Positions 18,225 to 26,916 of a stretch of DNA of 64,000 nt are shown here, piece by piece. Positions within the stretch are counted from its first letter, which is position 1. The number at the start of each line of letters is the position of its first letter. The notes beneath the pieces are model-generated. The model did not search any database and was not told the origin of the DNA. It saw only the letters and a program-made list of their open reading frames with translations. Position numbers and translations under genes: made by a program. This DNA is from Nocardia harenae NBRC 108248 (lineage in GTDB: Bacteria; Actinomycetota; Actinomycetes; Mycobacteriales; Mycobacteriaceae). The DNA is taken from NCBI RefSeq assembly GCF_001612885.1, contig NZ_BDBH01000011.1:327299-391298 (forward strand). The letters run 5' to 3'.

Positions 18225-19133
18225 ATGACCTCCGCGCCACCTCCGCATGCTCCCGCCGTCACGATCGAGCACCTGTCCAAGCGCTTCGGCGCCACCCTCG
18301 CACTCGACGATCTCACCCTCGAGGTGCGGCGGGGCGAGGTCTTCGGATTCCTCGGCCCGAACGGCGCCGGGAAGTCGACCACGATCCGGTGCCTGCTCGG
18401 CTTGATCCGGCCGAGCACCGGACGGGTGCGGGTCTTCGACGACGATGCCGCCGACGTGCGCCGGGCGCACCGCCACCTGGCCTACGTCCCGGCCGATGTC
18501 GCGCTGTGGCCGTCGCTGACCGGAGCCGAGATCCTGCACCTGATCGCGGCCACCGGGCCCGGCGCCGACCCCGGCTACCGCGCCGAGCTGGTCGAACGCT
18601 TCGCCCTCGACCCCGGCAAACCGGCCACGACCTACTCCACCGGCAACCGGCAGAAGGTCGCGCTGATCGCCGCCTTCGCCTCCCGGGCGCCGCTGCTGGT
18701 GCTCGACGAGCCGACCAGCGGTCTGGATCCGTTGATGGAGAACCAGTTTCGGGTCTGCGTCGCACAGGCCCGCGAGCGCGGGCAGACGGTCTTCCTGAGC
18801 TCGCACCAGCTCGGCGAGGTGGAGGCCCTGTGCGACCGGGTCGCGATCCTGCGCGCGGGGCGTTTGGTGCAGATCGCCACGCTGGCGGAGCTGCGCGGGC
18901 TGCACCGCACCGTCATCGAGATCACCTACCCCGATCTGCCGCCCGACCTCGACGGCGTCACCGGTGTCGCCTCGGTCGAGCCCCTCGACGGCCGCAGGCT
19001 GCGATTCACCCTGACCGGCACCGCGGCGCCCGCCCTCGCTGCCCTCGCCGCGGCCGGGGTCACCGGTCTCTCCGCGCGCGAGCCGAGCCTCGAGGAGATC
19101 TTCCTCGACTACTACGGGCAGGCCGCGCGATGA
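18225..19133 (+). CDS. ABC transporter ATP-binding protein (drug-exporter type)
   Basis: A 302-residue ATPase with Walker A GPNGAGKST, a degenerate signature (YSTGNRQKVAL in place of LSGGQ), Walker B LLVLDEPTSGLDP and the switch histidine in FLSSHQLGEVE. The C-terminal extension ending in EPSLEEIFLDYYG is typical of ATPases serving antibiotic exporters. ATG 18225 is used. Its stop overlaps the permease start (ATGA), so the pair is translationally coupled and forms one exporter. Confidence 0.93.
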   Translation: MTSAPPPHAPAVTIEHLSKRFGATLALDDLTLEVRRGEVFGFLGPNGAGKSTTIRCLLGLIRPSTGRVRVFDDDAADVRRAHRHLAYVPADVALWPSLTGAEILHLIAATGPGADPGYRAELVERFALDPGKPATTYSTGNRQKVALIAAFASRAPLLVLDEPTSGLDPLMENQFRVCVAQARERGQTVFLSSHQLGEVEALCDRVAILRAGRLVQIATLAELRGLHRTVIEITYPDLPPDLDGVTGVASVEPLDGRRLRFTLTGTAAPALAALAAAGVTGLSAREPSLEEIFLDYYGQAAR

Positions 19134-20737
19134 CCGCCACCACCCTGCCCGCGGCCCCGGGGCGCGCGGTGACCCGGCTGACCGCGCTCACCACCCGGCG
19201 CGGCGCACTGGTGATCGCCTGCGCTGCCACCGGGCTCTCGGCACTGGTCGCCGTGCAGTTCCAGGCCACCTTCGCCGATCAGCTCGGCGCCGAGAGCATC
19301 CGGGCCCTGGCCGAGAACCCCGCCGTGCGCGTGCTGTTCGGGCCCGCGCGGGCGCTCGACGACCCCGGCGGGTTCACCGTCTGGCGCACCGGCACTCCGG
19401 TGCTGGTGCTGTGCGGGATATGGGCGCTGCTGGCCGCGACCCGGCTGACCCGCGGCGAGGAGGAGACCGGCCGGACCGAACTGCTGCTCGCCGGGCGGCT
19501 GCGCCCGATCGACCTGCTCACCCGCACCATGGCCGTCCTCGCGGTACTCGGTGTGCTGATCGCCGCGAGCGTCGGCGCGGGGCTGCTCGCGGCGGGCACG
19601 GGTGCCGCGGGCGCGGTGCTGCACGCGGGGTGCGTGCTCGGCGCCATCGCCACCTTCGCCGCGGTCGGGTTGCTGGCCGCGCAGCTGGCGCCGACCCGGG
19701 CCGGTGCGAGCGGGCTCGCGGCCGGGGTGCTCGCGGTGAGCCTGCTGCTGCGCATGGTCGCCGACGGCGTGCCCGCGCTGGCGTCGGCGGCGTGGCTGAC
19801 ACCGTTCGGGCTGGCTGGGCGGGTCGCCCCCTTCGCCGAGAACAACCCGGCCCCGCTGCTCGTGCTCGCCGCGCTCGCCCTCGCGCCCGCCGCGGCGGCG
19901 GTGGCCGTGGCCGCGCGCCGCGATCTCGGCGCCGCACCGATCGCCCGCACCCGCAGCCGGGCGCCCCGCACCCGCCTGCTGGGCTCCCCCGGTGGGTTCG
20001 CGCTGCGCCGCGCCCTCGCGCCGACCTTCGGGTGGGCCCTCGGAATCGGCGCCTACTTCCTGCTGGTCGGCGCCATCACCACCTCCATCCTGGAGTTCTT
20101 CGACACCAACACCCGCTTCGCCGACCTGGCCGCCACCGCAGGCTTCGGCGGGCTCTCCACCGCGACCGGGTTCGCCGCGGCCCTGCTCGCCATCCTCGCG
20201 GTGCCCGCCGGGCTCTACGCCGCCGGCCGCATCGCGGCCATGGCCGAGCACGAACGAGCCCGGCGGTTCACCTCCCTGCACGCCGGACCGAGCACCCGCA
20301 CCCGGCTCGCCTGCGCCGAGATCGCCGCCACCGTCGCCGGACTGATCACCCTGCTCGGCGTCGCCGCGGTCGGCATGTGGGTCGGCGCCCGGCTCACCGG
20401 CGCACCCCTGACCCCGACCGACACCCTCGCCGGCGCCGCCAACATCGCACCCGTCGCCCTGCTCGCCCTCGGCGGCGCCGTCCTCGCGCTCGGCTGGTAC
20501 CCCCGCGCAGTCACCGCCATCGGCGCAGTCCCCGTCGCGGGCGGATTTCTGCTCGACATCACCGCCCGCAGCGTCGGCGCCCCCGCCTGGGTGGCCCAGC
20601 TATCGCCCTTCGCCCACCTCGCCCCCGTCCCCGATGCCCCGCCGAACTGGACAGCGACCCTCGTCTGCACCGGCATCGCCGCCGCGCTGACCGTGCTCGG
20701 ACTGCGCGGCTACCGGCACCGCGACCTCCTCGGATGA
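19130..20737 (+). CDS. ABC transporter permease (polyketide/drug exporter type)
   Basis: A 535-residue membrane protein with about 12 hydrophobic segments arranged as two halves, the layout of single-gene permeases of the polyketide-antibiotic exporter group. Examples are RTLGEE-like RGEEETGRTELLLAG in the first cytoplasmic loop, which is a family feature, and paired segments such as VLAVLGVLIAASVGAGLLAA. It forms the transporter with the ATPase encoded immediately upstream. Substrates are unknown; drugs or membrane lipids are possible. No regulator lies directly beside the pair. Confidence 0.88.
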   Translation: MTATTLPAAPGRAVTRLTALTTRRGALVIACAATGLSALVAVQFQATFADQLGAESIRALAENPAVRVLFGPARALDDPGGFTVWRTGTPVLVLCGIWALLAATRLTRGEEETGRTELLLAGRLRPIDLLTRTMAVLAVLGVLIAASVGAGLLAAGTGAAGAVLHAGCVLGAIATFAAVGLLAAQLAPTRAGASGLAAGVLAVSLLLRMVADGVPALASAAWLTPFGLAGRVAPFAENNPAPLLVLAALALAPAAAAVAVAARRDLGAAPIARTRSRAPRTRLLGSPGGFALRRALAPTFGWALGIGAYFLLVGAITTSILEFFDTNTRFADLAATAGFGGLSTATGFAAALLAILAVPAGLYAAGRIAAMAEHERARRFTSLHAGPSTRTRLACAEIAATVAGLITLLGVAAVGMWVGARLTGAPLTPTDTLAGAANIAPVALLALGGAVLALGWYPRAVTAIGAVPVAGGFLLDITARSVGAPAWVAQLSPFAHLAPVPDAPPNWTATLVCTGIAAALTVLGLRGYRHRDLLG

Positions 20738-20770
20738 CGCTGATCGAGGGTGCGCTCTGCGCAGCGCAGG

Positions 20771-22075
20771 TCAGCGCTCCCGCTGGTAGACGTCGGGGAT
20801 GCCGTCGTGGTCGTCGTCCCTGGTCTCCAGCTCGGCGATGCGCCGATAGACCCGGTTGCGCAGCCGCAGCACGATCGCGGCGAGCAGCGCGGCCGTCAGG
20901 GTGCCGACCAGGATGCCGACCCGGGCGTGGTCGGTCCACACCGGATGTTCGTCGAAGGCCAGCTCCGCGATCAGCAGCGACACGGTGAAACCGATCCCGC
21001 CCAGCAGCGCGACCCCGGCCACATCGACCCAGCTCAGGTCGGAATCGAGCTCGGCGCGGGTGAGCTTCGCGGTCAGGAAGGTGGTGAGCAGGATCCCCGC
21101 CGCCTTACCCGCCACCAGCCCGACCACGATCCCGAGCGTCACCCGGTCCGTCACCGAATCCAGCGCACCGGCCAATCCGCCGACCGGCACGCCCGCGGCG
21201 AAGAACGCGAACACCGGCACCGCGACCCCCGCCGAGAACGGCCGGACTCGATGCTCGAGCACCTCGGCGGGCGCGTGGTCATCGACCGTGGCATCAGCGG
21301 ATCGGCGGGCGAGTACCGGCACGGCGAAACCGAGCAGTACCCCGGCCACGGTCGCATGCACCCCGGATTCGTGCACCAGCCACCAGGTCAGCGCCGCGAG
21401 CGGCAGCAGCACCAGCGGCGAGCAGATCCGGCGCTGCACGGCCAGGGTGAACGCGGCGAACGGGAGCAACGCCAGCGCCAGGTAGGGCAGGTGCAGCTCG
21501 TCGGTGTAGAAGACAGCGATCACCGTGACCGCGAGCAGGTCGTCCACCACGGCCAGCGTCAGCAGAAACGTCCGCAGCGCGGTGGGCAGGTGGGTGCCGA
21601 CCACCGCGAGGATCGCCAGGGCGAAAGCGATATCGGTCGCGGTCGGAATCGCCCAGCCCTGCACCGCGTCGCCGTTCCCGGCATTGAACGCCAGGAAGAT
21701 CAGCGCCGGTCCCGCCATCCCGCCGACCGCGGCCACCACCGGTAACGCCGCCCGGCGCGGATCACGCAGGTCACCGACGATGAACTCGCGTTTGAGCTCG
21801 AGCCCGACGACGAAGAAGAACACCGCGAGCAGCCCGTCGGCGGCCCAGGTGTGCAGCGACAGATCCAGATGCAGCGCGGCCGGGCCGAGCCGGAAATCGC
21901 GCAGCGACTCGTAGCCGTGGGCCCAGGGGGTATTGGCCCAGACCAGACCGATCATCGCCGCGATGATCAACAGCACGCCACCGGCGGTCTCGGTGCGCAG
22001 AATGGTGGCGATCCGCCTGGCTTCCGGCCAGGAGCCGCGGGAGAACAGCGATCGGCGCGGCGGGGGCGAACTCAT
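20771..22075 (-). CDS. nhaA: Na+/H+ antiporter NhaA
   Basis: A 434-residue NhaA exchanging protons for Na+ or Li+. Family landmarks are ETAGGVLLIIAAMIGLVWAN in the first helix, FFVVGLELKREF, PTATDIAFALAIL with the ion-binding aspartate region, LALAVVDDLLAV-like TLAVVDDLLAVTVIA (paired aspartates), and GIGFTVSLLIAELAF. ATG 22075 follows GAAAGG. The C-terminus is unusual: after the last helix it ends in DDDHDGIPDVYQRER, a D-x-D-x-D-G-like acidic motif resembling calcium-binding loops. It converges on the ABC permease gene. Confidence 0.95.
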   Translation of the reverse strand: MSSPPPRRSLFSRGSWPEARRIATILRTETAGGVLLIIAAMIGLVWANTPWAHGYESLRDFRLGPAALHLDLSLHTWAADGLLAVFFFVVGLELKREFIVGDLRDPRRAALPVVAAVGGMAGPALIFLAFNAGNGDAVQGWAIPTATDIAFALAILAVVGTHLPTALRTFLLTLAVVDDLLAVTVIAVFYTDELHLPYLALALLPFAAFTLAVQRRICSPLVLLPLAALTWWLVHESGVHATVAGVLLGFAVPVLARRSADATVDDHAPAEVLEHRVRPFSAGVAVPVFAFFAAGVPVGGLAGALDSVTDRVTLGIVVGLVAGKAAGILLTTFLTAKLTRAELDSDLSWVDVAGVALLGGIGFTVSLLIAELAFDEHPVWTDHARVGILVGTLTAALLAAIVLRLRNRVYRRIAELETRDDDHDGIPDVYQRER

Positions 22076-22239
22076 CGGCACGGGAACCTTTCGTCGGCAA
22101 CGGCCCCGGCCCGCATCCGGACCGGGCACGCCGACCAGGCTTCCCGGCACTCCTCCCTGTCAAGATGCCGTAAAGAGCGACCGAAGGCAAACCGAGCCAT
22201 CCTGGCGTCGCCCGGGGCGGGCGGCGCACGGAACGCCGC

Positions 22240-23292
22240 TCATCGGGGTGGCCGCGATGCCCGCGGAGGCCGGGTGAAGACGGTTTTGCCGGTCATGGCG
22301 GGCCAGGCTTCGGGTGCGTCGTCCCACGCGACGACACGCTCGGTCACGATCCCGGGATCGAAGCCACCGGCGAGCAGTTCGAGGATCTCGGGGATGACCG
22401 CGCGTGCGTTGACCCGTCCGGTGACGAAGCGGACGCCGCGGGTGTACATCGGTAGCAGGGGCATCTCGACCGAGCCCTGGAAGTAGATGCCGGTGTCGGT
22501 GCACACACCGTCGGGCCAGGTCGCTCGGAGCGTTTGCGCCAGCAGTTCCGGGTTCATCGAGGTGTTGACGGTGACCGGGAACGGCGTCCAGCCGCGGTCG
22601 AGCTCGGCGCGGTCGTGCACCTGGGCGCCGAGCCGTTCCGCGCGGGCCAGCCGGGCCGGGTCGGTGTCGACGTAGTCGACCCGGGCACCGAGGGCGACGG
22701 CGAGCGCGGCGACATAGAGCCCGATCGAGAGCCTGCCCACCACCAGCACCCGCCGGTCGGCCGCGTCCAGTGCGGCCAGTTCGCCGCGGTAGGGCCCCAC
22801 GCAGCGCCACCCGTCGGGGATGTTGTCCGACAGCGACGCCACCGACACCGGATCGACGGAGTCCGGTAGCGGGATCAGCATGGCATCGGCGAACGGGACG
22901 AGCACCAGGTCGGCCAGGAAGCCGCCGCCGTCGAGCCCCGACACCGGCGCCATTCCGTAGGTCGCCATCAGCGGCAGCGCGGCGCACGAGCCGGTGACGC
23001 CGCGCCTGCACGGCGCGCATTCCCCGCAGTTGATCTGGAACGGCACCACCACGCGATCCCCGACCCGCACCCCGGAGACCCGTTCGCCGATGGCGACCAC
23101 CTCGGCCACCCCCTCGTGGCCGACGGCGTGCCCCGGCGGCACCGGAAGCAGCCCCTGCACGACTCCGACGTCCAAGTCGCAACAGGCCACCGCCAGCGGC
23201 CGCACCAGCGCCTGGCGCGGATCGCCGAGCACTGGTTCGGCGGTGTGCTGCCAGCCGTACCGTCCGACCTCTTCGTAGACCAGGTGCCGCAT
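22240..23292 (-). CDS. Zinc-binding alcohol dehydrogenase family protein
   Basis: A 350-residue medium-chain dehydrogenase/reductase. It shows the catalytic-zinc region (CCDLD, GHAVGHEGVAEV), the four-cysteine structural zinc lobe CGECAPCRRGVTGSCA, and a nucleotide-binding domain (RRVLVVGRLSIGLYVAALAV) in which the usual GxGxxG is altered to GRLSIG. It reads away from a TetR gene starting at 23366, its likely regulator. The substrate is not evident, and the altered glycine motif may affect cofactor choice. Confidence 0.9.
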   Translation of the reverse strand: MRHLVYEEVGRYGWQHTAEPVLGDPRQALVRPLAVACCDLDVGVVQGLLPVPPGHAVGHEGVAEVVAIGERVSGVRVGDRVVVPFQINCGECAPCRRGVTGSCAALPLMATYGMAPVSGLDGGGFLADLVLVPFADAMLIPLPDSVDPVSVASLSDNIPDGWRCVGPYRGELAALDAADRRVLVVGRLSIGLYVAALAVALGARVDYVDTDPARLARAERLGAQVHDRAELDRGWTPFPVTVNTSMNPELLAQTLRATWPDGVCTDTGIYFQGSVEMPLLPMYTRGVRFVTGRVNARAVIPEILELLAGGFDPGIVTERVVAWDDAPEAWPAMTGKTVFTRPPRASRPPR

Positions 23293-23328
23293 GGGAAGCC
23301 CTTCTTCAGCGATCTCCCGAGCATTGTT

Positions 23329-23359
23329 GAGTGATCTCTCCAGAATCGCAAGTACACTC
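23329..23359. promoter_or_regulatory. Candidate operator between adh and tetR
   Basis: GAGTG (23329-23333) and CACTC (23355-23359) form a widely spaced inverted repeat in the 73-bp gap between the divergent dehydrogenase and TetR genes. The arms are short, so chance cannot be excluded; the position is what makes it worth listing. Confidence 0.3.
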
Positions 23360-23365
23360 CGACAC

Positions 23366-23938
23366 ATGCCCCGCCCGGATCGCAGCCGCGCCGCCCTGCT
23401 CGACACCGCGGCGCTGCTGTTCCGCCGCCAGGGATATGCGGCGACCGGGATCAACCAGATCCTCGACGGCGCAGGCGTCCGGCCCGGTTCGCTGTATCAC
23501 CACTTCCCCGACGGCAAGGCCGGATTGGCGGCAGCCGTCGTGGACACCGTCGGCACCGGGATCGGCGCACTGCTGCGCGCCCTGCTGGCCCACCCGGACC
23601 CGGTCGCCGACCTCATGGACCGCTGGGTGGACATCCTGATCGCCGGCCTGGCCGCCGACGAGCGCGACGGGTGCCCGATCGAACCCATCGCTACCGAGTC
23701 GGTGACCGCGAGCCCGCTCGTCCGAACGGCGGCGGCGGGAGTGTTCAACGACTGGATCGGCGCGGTCGCCGACCGGTTGCGCACCGACGGCCGCCCCGGC
23801 GATCAGGCGCAACAGACCGCCTCGGCGATCATCTCGCTGATCGAGGGAGCGCTGCTGCTGTCCCGGGTCACCGGCGAACCCGGCGCGCTGCAGCACGCGA
23901 AAACCGCGGCCCGCTCACTCCTGGAGACCGGGCGATGA
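23366..23938 (+). CDS. TetR-family transcriptional repressor
   Basis: A 190-residue TetR regulator: the N-terminal helix-turn-helix reads SRAALLDTAALLFRRQGYAA, then GINQILDGAGVRPGSLYHHF. The C-terminal domain has the CPIEPIATES element common in the LmrA/YxaF-type subgroup. It lies divergent to the zinc alcohol dehydrogenase, separated by 73 bp, and most likely represses it in response to an aldehyde, alcohol or drug. Confidence 0.92.
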   Translation: MPRPDRSRAALLDTAALLFRRQGYAATGINQILDGAGVRPGSLYHHFPDGKAGLAAAVVDTVGTGIGALLRALLAHPDPVADLMDRWVDILIAGLAADERDGCPIEPIATESVTASPLVRTAAAGVFNDWIGAVADRLRTDGRPGDQAQQTASAIISLIEGALLLSRVTGEPGALQHAKTAARSLLETGR

Positions 23939-24098
23939 TGTCCTGCGGCAGGCACCGAGAGCGGCCGACACCGCCGCACCGGGCTTCCGCTGTGCTCACG
24001 GGAACCGTCAGCCGAGATCGGAAAGGTCACGTGCGCTCTCGCCGCCGTCTCCCGGTCGGCGGGGTTGAGGCCCGGCGTGGAACACCGAGGGCGGCGGG

Positions 24099-24260
24099 TG
24101 CTGCGGTGGCCGCGAGATCACCCTCGTCACCGTCGACGGCGCCGGACACCAGTGGCCCGGCGCCCGGCGCACCCCGCTGCGCGAACGCCTCCTGGGCACC
24201 GACCCGCCCAGCGCCGCGCTGGACGCCACCGCCACCATCGCGGAGTTCTTCGCCCGATAG
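24099..24260 (+). pseudogene. C-terminal relic of an LpqC/PHB-depolymerase-like esterase
   Basis: The frame ending at TAG 24258-24260 reads REITLVTVDGAGHQWPGARR, then LLGTDPPSAALDATATIAEF and a last few residues. The GxGHxWPG motif holds the catalytic histidine of extracellular polyhydroxybutyrate depolymerase/feruloyl esterases such as mycobacterial LpqC, and the following LDAT-I-EFF tail also matches. The N-terminal two thirds, including the nucleophile serine, is absent. The bases from 23939 to 24098 give no continuous frame, so the gene appears to have been deleted from the left. Confidence 0.6.
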
Positions 24261-24361
24261 CGTCATATTCCTGCTGTTCGTCTTCACCGGGCCGGGCCGT
24301 CTCGCTCTCGGCCGCGATCGAGCGCAAGCCGTAGGCATGCCACGGCATGGGGACGCGCGGG

Positions 24362-24712
24362 TCATGCCACCTCGCCGAGCAGCAGGGTCAGGGCAGCGCC
24401 GGACAGGGCGAGGAAGACCGCGGCCGGAGCGATGTCGTACCGCCGTACCCGCAGGTGCGCGGCGAGCGCGGCGGCGAAGTAGGCGACGAGCCCGCCCGCG
24501 GCCGCCACCGCGACCGGCGGCCACAGCAGCCCGAGGCACAGCCCGGCGGCAGCGCCGATTTTCACCGCGGCGAGCAGCCGGAGGCGGTCGATCGGGAACC
24601 CGACGGCGGCCACGGTCTCGACGATCATCGGCTGCCGGGCCAGCATGGCCGCACCGGACCCGGTCACCGCGAGCGCCAGCAGCCCCGCCACCACGATGGT
24701 CACTGTATTCAT
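24362..24712 (-). CDS. DoxX-like membrane protein
   Basis: A 116-residue protein with four hydrophobic segments, starting MNTVTIVVAGLLALAVTGSG. It has the DoxX-like features MIVETVAAVGFP and LLAAVKIGAAAGLCLGLLWP, and an R/Y-rich short loop (HLRVRRYDIAP). DoxX-like proteins are often encoded with redox or solvent-response genes; the function is undefined. Its start shares one base with the upstream stop (TGATG), so it is translated with the membrane protein at 24712-25572. Confidence 0.85.
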   Translation of the reverse strand: MNTVTIVVAGLLALAVTGSGAAMLARQPMIVETVAAVGFPIDRLRLLAAVKIGAAAGLCLGLLWPPVAVAAAGGLVAYFAAALAAHLRVRRYDIAPAAVFLALSGAALTLLLGEVA

Positions 24713-25572
24713 CACTGCTCCTGAAGGTTTCGGGATCGCTCCGCGCCGAGCAGGGCGGCGCCGAGGAGGAAGGGGGCGAGCGTCGCCATGAACGGAATGC
24801 TCAGGGCGAAGGCGAGCGCGGCGGGGACGGCGTCGGCGGAGCGCGGCAGGGCAAGGGCCGCGGTGGTCGACGCGATCAGGCCGAGCGCGAGCGCCGCGGG
24901 GAGCGCGGTCAGCGCGCGGCCGGTGCGGTGCGGCAGCAGCCCGGCCCGGCGTGCCGCGCGGGCCAGCGCGGCCGCCGCCGCGAAGGCGGAGCAGACGTAG
25001 GCCAGCTGCACCAGATCCAGCCAGACCAGCGTGTAGCCGAAGAAGCCGGGCGGACCGGGAAGGCCGCGCAGATAGCTCTCCGCCGACCAGTGCGTCGCCT
25101 CCACCGCGCGCTGCTCGCCGGCGGCGCCGGTCAGCAGGATCGCCGCCCTGGCGAGCAAATTCAGCAGAAAACCGCCGGTGCCGAGCGCGAAGACCGCGAG
25201 CACCGGCAGCTCGGCGACCCGCCGCAGCCGCACCGCCACCCCGCACACCGCGCCGAAGAGCACCAGCGCGACGGCGAACAGCACCGCGGTGTTCAGCGCC
25301 ATGGCCGCCGGCGCGGCCGCGGTCGGCGCCCCGGTGCCGCCGGCCACCGCGAACAGCCCGATGGCGGCGGCCACCAGCAGCGCGGCGGCGCCGTCGCCTG
25401 CCGCGGCGAGTGCGCGGACCGCGGCCACCGCCGCGACCACGTAGCAGGCGGCGAGCAGCGCGAACACCGGAAGCGGCAGGTCGAGGCCTGCGCTGGCCAG
25501 AGCGAGCAGGAGCCCGGCAGGCCACAGGGCGAGCAGGGCGTGGCGGGCCCGCCGGGAGGTCGGGTGGCTCAT
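24712..25572 (-). CDS. Hypothetical polytopic membrane protein
   Basis: A 286-residue protein with about eight alanine- and leucine-rich transmembrane segments. I do not recognise a family. A central loop (EQRAVEATHWSAESYLRGLP, then PPGFFGYTLVWLDLVQLAYV) is the most specific part and would be the best handle for a search. It is followed in the same operon by a DoxX-like gene with a one-base stop/start overlap. A candidate promoter lies 40-70 bp upstream. Confidence 0.7.
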   Translation of the reverse strand: MSHPTSRRARHALLALWPAGLLLALASAGLDLPLPVFALLAACYVVAAVAAVRALAAAGDGAAALLVAAAIGLFAVAGGTGAPTAAAPAAMALNTAVLFAVALVLFGAVCGVAVRLRRVAELPVLAVFALGTGGFLLNLLARAAILLTGAAGEQRAVEATHWSAESYLRGLPGPPGFFGYTLVWLDLVQLAYVCSAFAAAAALARAARRAGLLPHRTGRALTALPAALALGLIASTTAALALPRSADAVPAALAFALSIPFMATLAPFLLGAALLGAERSRNLQEQ

Positions 25573-25611
25573 CAGCGCACCTCACTTTCATCAGACAATG
25601 TGTTCGACGAA

Positions 25612-25640
25612 AGTGTGAATTCCAGCGGACAAGCTGTCAA
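25612..25640 (-). promoter_or_regulatory. Candidate sigma-70 promoter for the membrane-protein/DoxX operon
   Basis: On the minus strand TTGACA (25640-25635) is a perfect -35 box, followed after 17 bases by CACACT (25617-25612), a weak -10. Transcription would start near 25605, about 33 bases before ATG 25572. The -35 overlaps an imperfect palindrome GACAAGCTGTC (25629-25639 region on the plus strand) that could be an operator. Confidence 0.4.
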
Positions 25641-25985
25641 GTAAATACGACGAATGTGGGGTGGCCAGGGTTGCGGCAGCCCTCAGCGGTGGCTCCGGCA
25701 GCGAGAGGGCGTGGACGTTGATGACGCGCCGTTCTCAAGCACTTTCAGTAAGAATTTGAGGCGAGGAAGGTGTACGTGGCCCTGGCCCTCGAAGCCCGTG
25801 TTCGCGGTAGACCGCTGCCGCTGCAGTCGAAAGCGCCGGTGACGGGGTCACGACAAGTGGAGATCTCGGCGCGAGCGCCCATCAGGGTGTCCAGGACTCG
25901 AGGGCGTGGTGGTGATTGTCCAGTAGATGCGGCAGCCCGAGCATCGACACCGCTTCCGGCGCAACGGGTCCAAGGTATCGGTGAG
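25641..25985. other. Gene-free stretch
   Basis: About 345 bp in which I see no supported gene. Short frames exist on both strands, but their codon composition is not that of the neighbours and no family motif appears. Composition is more even than in flanking genes. It may contain a decayed gene. Confidence 0.4.
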
Positions 25986-26020
25986 CACTGAGGGGCCGGG
26001 AGAATTTCGGCCCCTCAGTG
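25986..26020. terminator. Strong rho-independent-type hairpin
   Basis: A perfect 13-bp inverted repeat: CACTGAGGGGCCG (25986-25998) and CGGCCCCTCAGTG (26008-26020), with a 9-base loop. It lies 27 bp beyond the stop of the minus-strand gene at 26047 and would terminate it. No T run follows. Confidence 0.8.
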
Positions 26021-26046
26021 CGGTATCCAGGGCTAGTGCCCTCGCT

Positions 26047-26916
26047 CTAGGGTTCCAGTTCCAGACACAGTCCGACCTTCTGGGCTCCTGCGTTGGACGC
26101 GGATCGGGCAGCCAGGCGGGGTTCATATGAGGTCGGGATGCGTGAGGAGCCACCCACCAAGACAACCTTGCCGGTCAAGGCGTACGCGCGGGAAAGCTCT
26201 GCCAGCGCCGCTGCCGCATTGCCCGGCTGAGACTCGGCAACACGCGTTGCTTCTTCCGCGATGGCCGACAGCAACTGATCGCGGGCTACGGTCGCGGGGG
26301 AAGGCTCGATCTCGGCCGCCTTGCCCAGCATGAAGCTGTCGACGTCGACATCGAGGTAATCCATCGGGTCATCCTTCGGCAGGATGTCGAAATCGAGGGC
26401 CTCGAAGCGATTGACCAGCAGTGGAAAGACCATGCTTCCGTCGTCTTGCGGGTAGCCGCCCGAAGCCAGCGGCGCGGGCAGCTGCCACAGGACAGGCGGC
26501 TCATCGCTGCCGTCCTCCGAGAAGCCGATGTCGGTGCCTGCTACGAAGCGGGACAGCGGCTGACCTGCCGCGTCGAGGACCTCGAGGGTCGCGGGGACAT
26601 CGCCTCCCTCGCTCGCCCGGAGCACAGGGCGTCCGTCGATGTACTCGAGGGTCAGGGTGTGTGTGCGTTCTGCCAACCTCTCCCTGTCGAAGTCGGATGA
26701 CGACTCACGCACTTCGGAACGGAGCGGGTTACCGATGCGGGCCTGGGTCGTGAAGGCGTAAGCACGAGCGAGTTCGACCAGGGCCGTAGAGGCATCGCCC
26801 GGCTCTTCCTCGGCGGCGGATACCGCCTCCCTGCCGATGGCGTACAGCAGCTGATCGCGGGCCAGTGTTGACGCGGCGGGCTTGGCTTCGCCGGCCACGT
26901 CCGAGTGCTCCGTCAT
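26047..26916 (-). CDS. Unknown protein with an internal duplication
   Basis: A 289-residue soluble, acidic protein starting at ATG 26916 behind GGAGGAG. I do not recognise a family. Two copies of one helical unit frame it: near residues 15-55 LARDQLLYAIGREAVSAAEE and ALVELARAYAFTTQA, and near residues 205-245 VARDQLLSAIAEEATRVAES and ALAELSRAYALTGKV. Each copy has the pattern ARDQLL-x2-I-x2-EA-x10-(G)-x5-AL-EL-RAYA-T. Between them is a beta-rich acidic section (LTLEYIDGRP, LWQLPAP, DYLDVDVDSFMLG). Composition is slightly lower in GC than the neighbours. No partner gene is adjacent. Confidence 0.75.
   Translation of the reverse strand: MTEHSDVAGEAKPAASTLARDQLLYAIGREAVSAAEEEPGDASTALVELARAYAFTTQARIGNPLRSEVRESSSDFDRERLAERTHTLTLEYIDGRPVLRASEGGDVPATLEVLDAAGQPLSRFVAGTDIGFSEDGSDEPPVLWQLPAPLASGGYPQDDGSMVFPLLVNRFEALDFDILPKDDPMDYLDVDVDSFMLGKAAEIEPSPATVARDQLLSAIAEEATRVAESQPGNAAAALAELSRAYALTGKVVLVGGSSRIPTSYEPRLAARSASNAGAQKVGLCLELEP

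Noticed and set aside
20751..20768. TGCGCT/AGCGCA hairpin between the permease and nhaA genes
   Set aside because: Only six base pairs with a six-base loop; too weak to call a terminator with confidence.
25848..26165. A 105-codon minus-strand frame over the terminator
   Set aside because: It runs through a perfect 13-bp hairpin and overlaps the end of the duplicated-domain gene; no recognisable protein.
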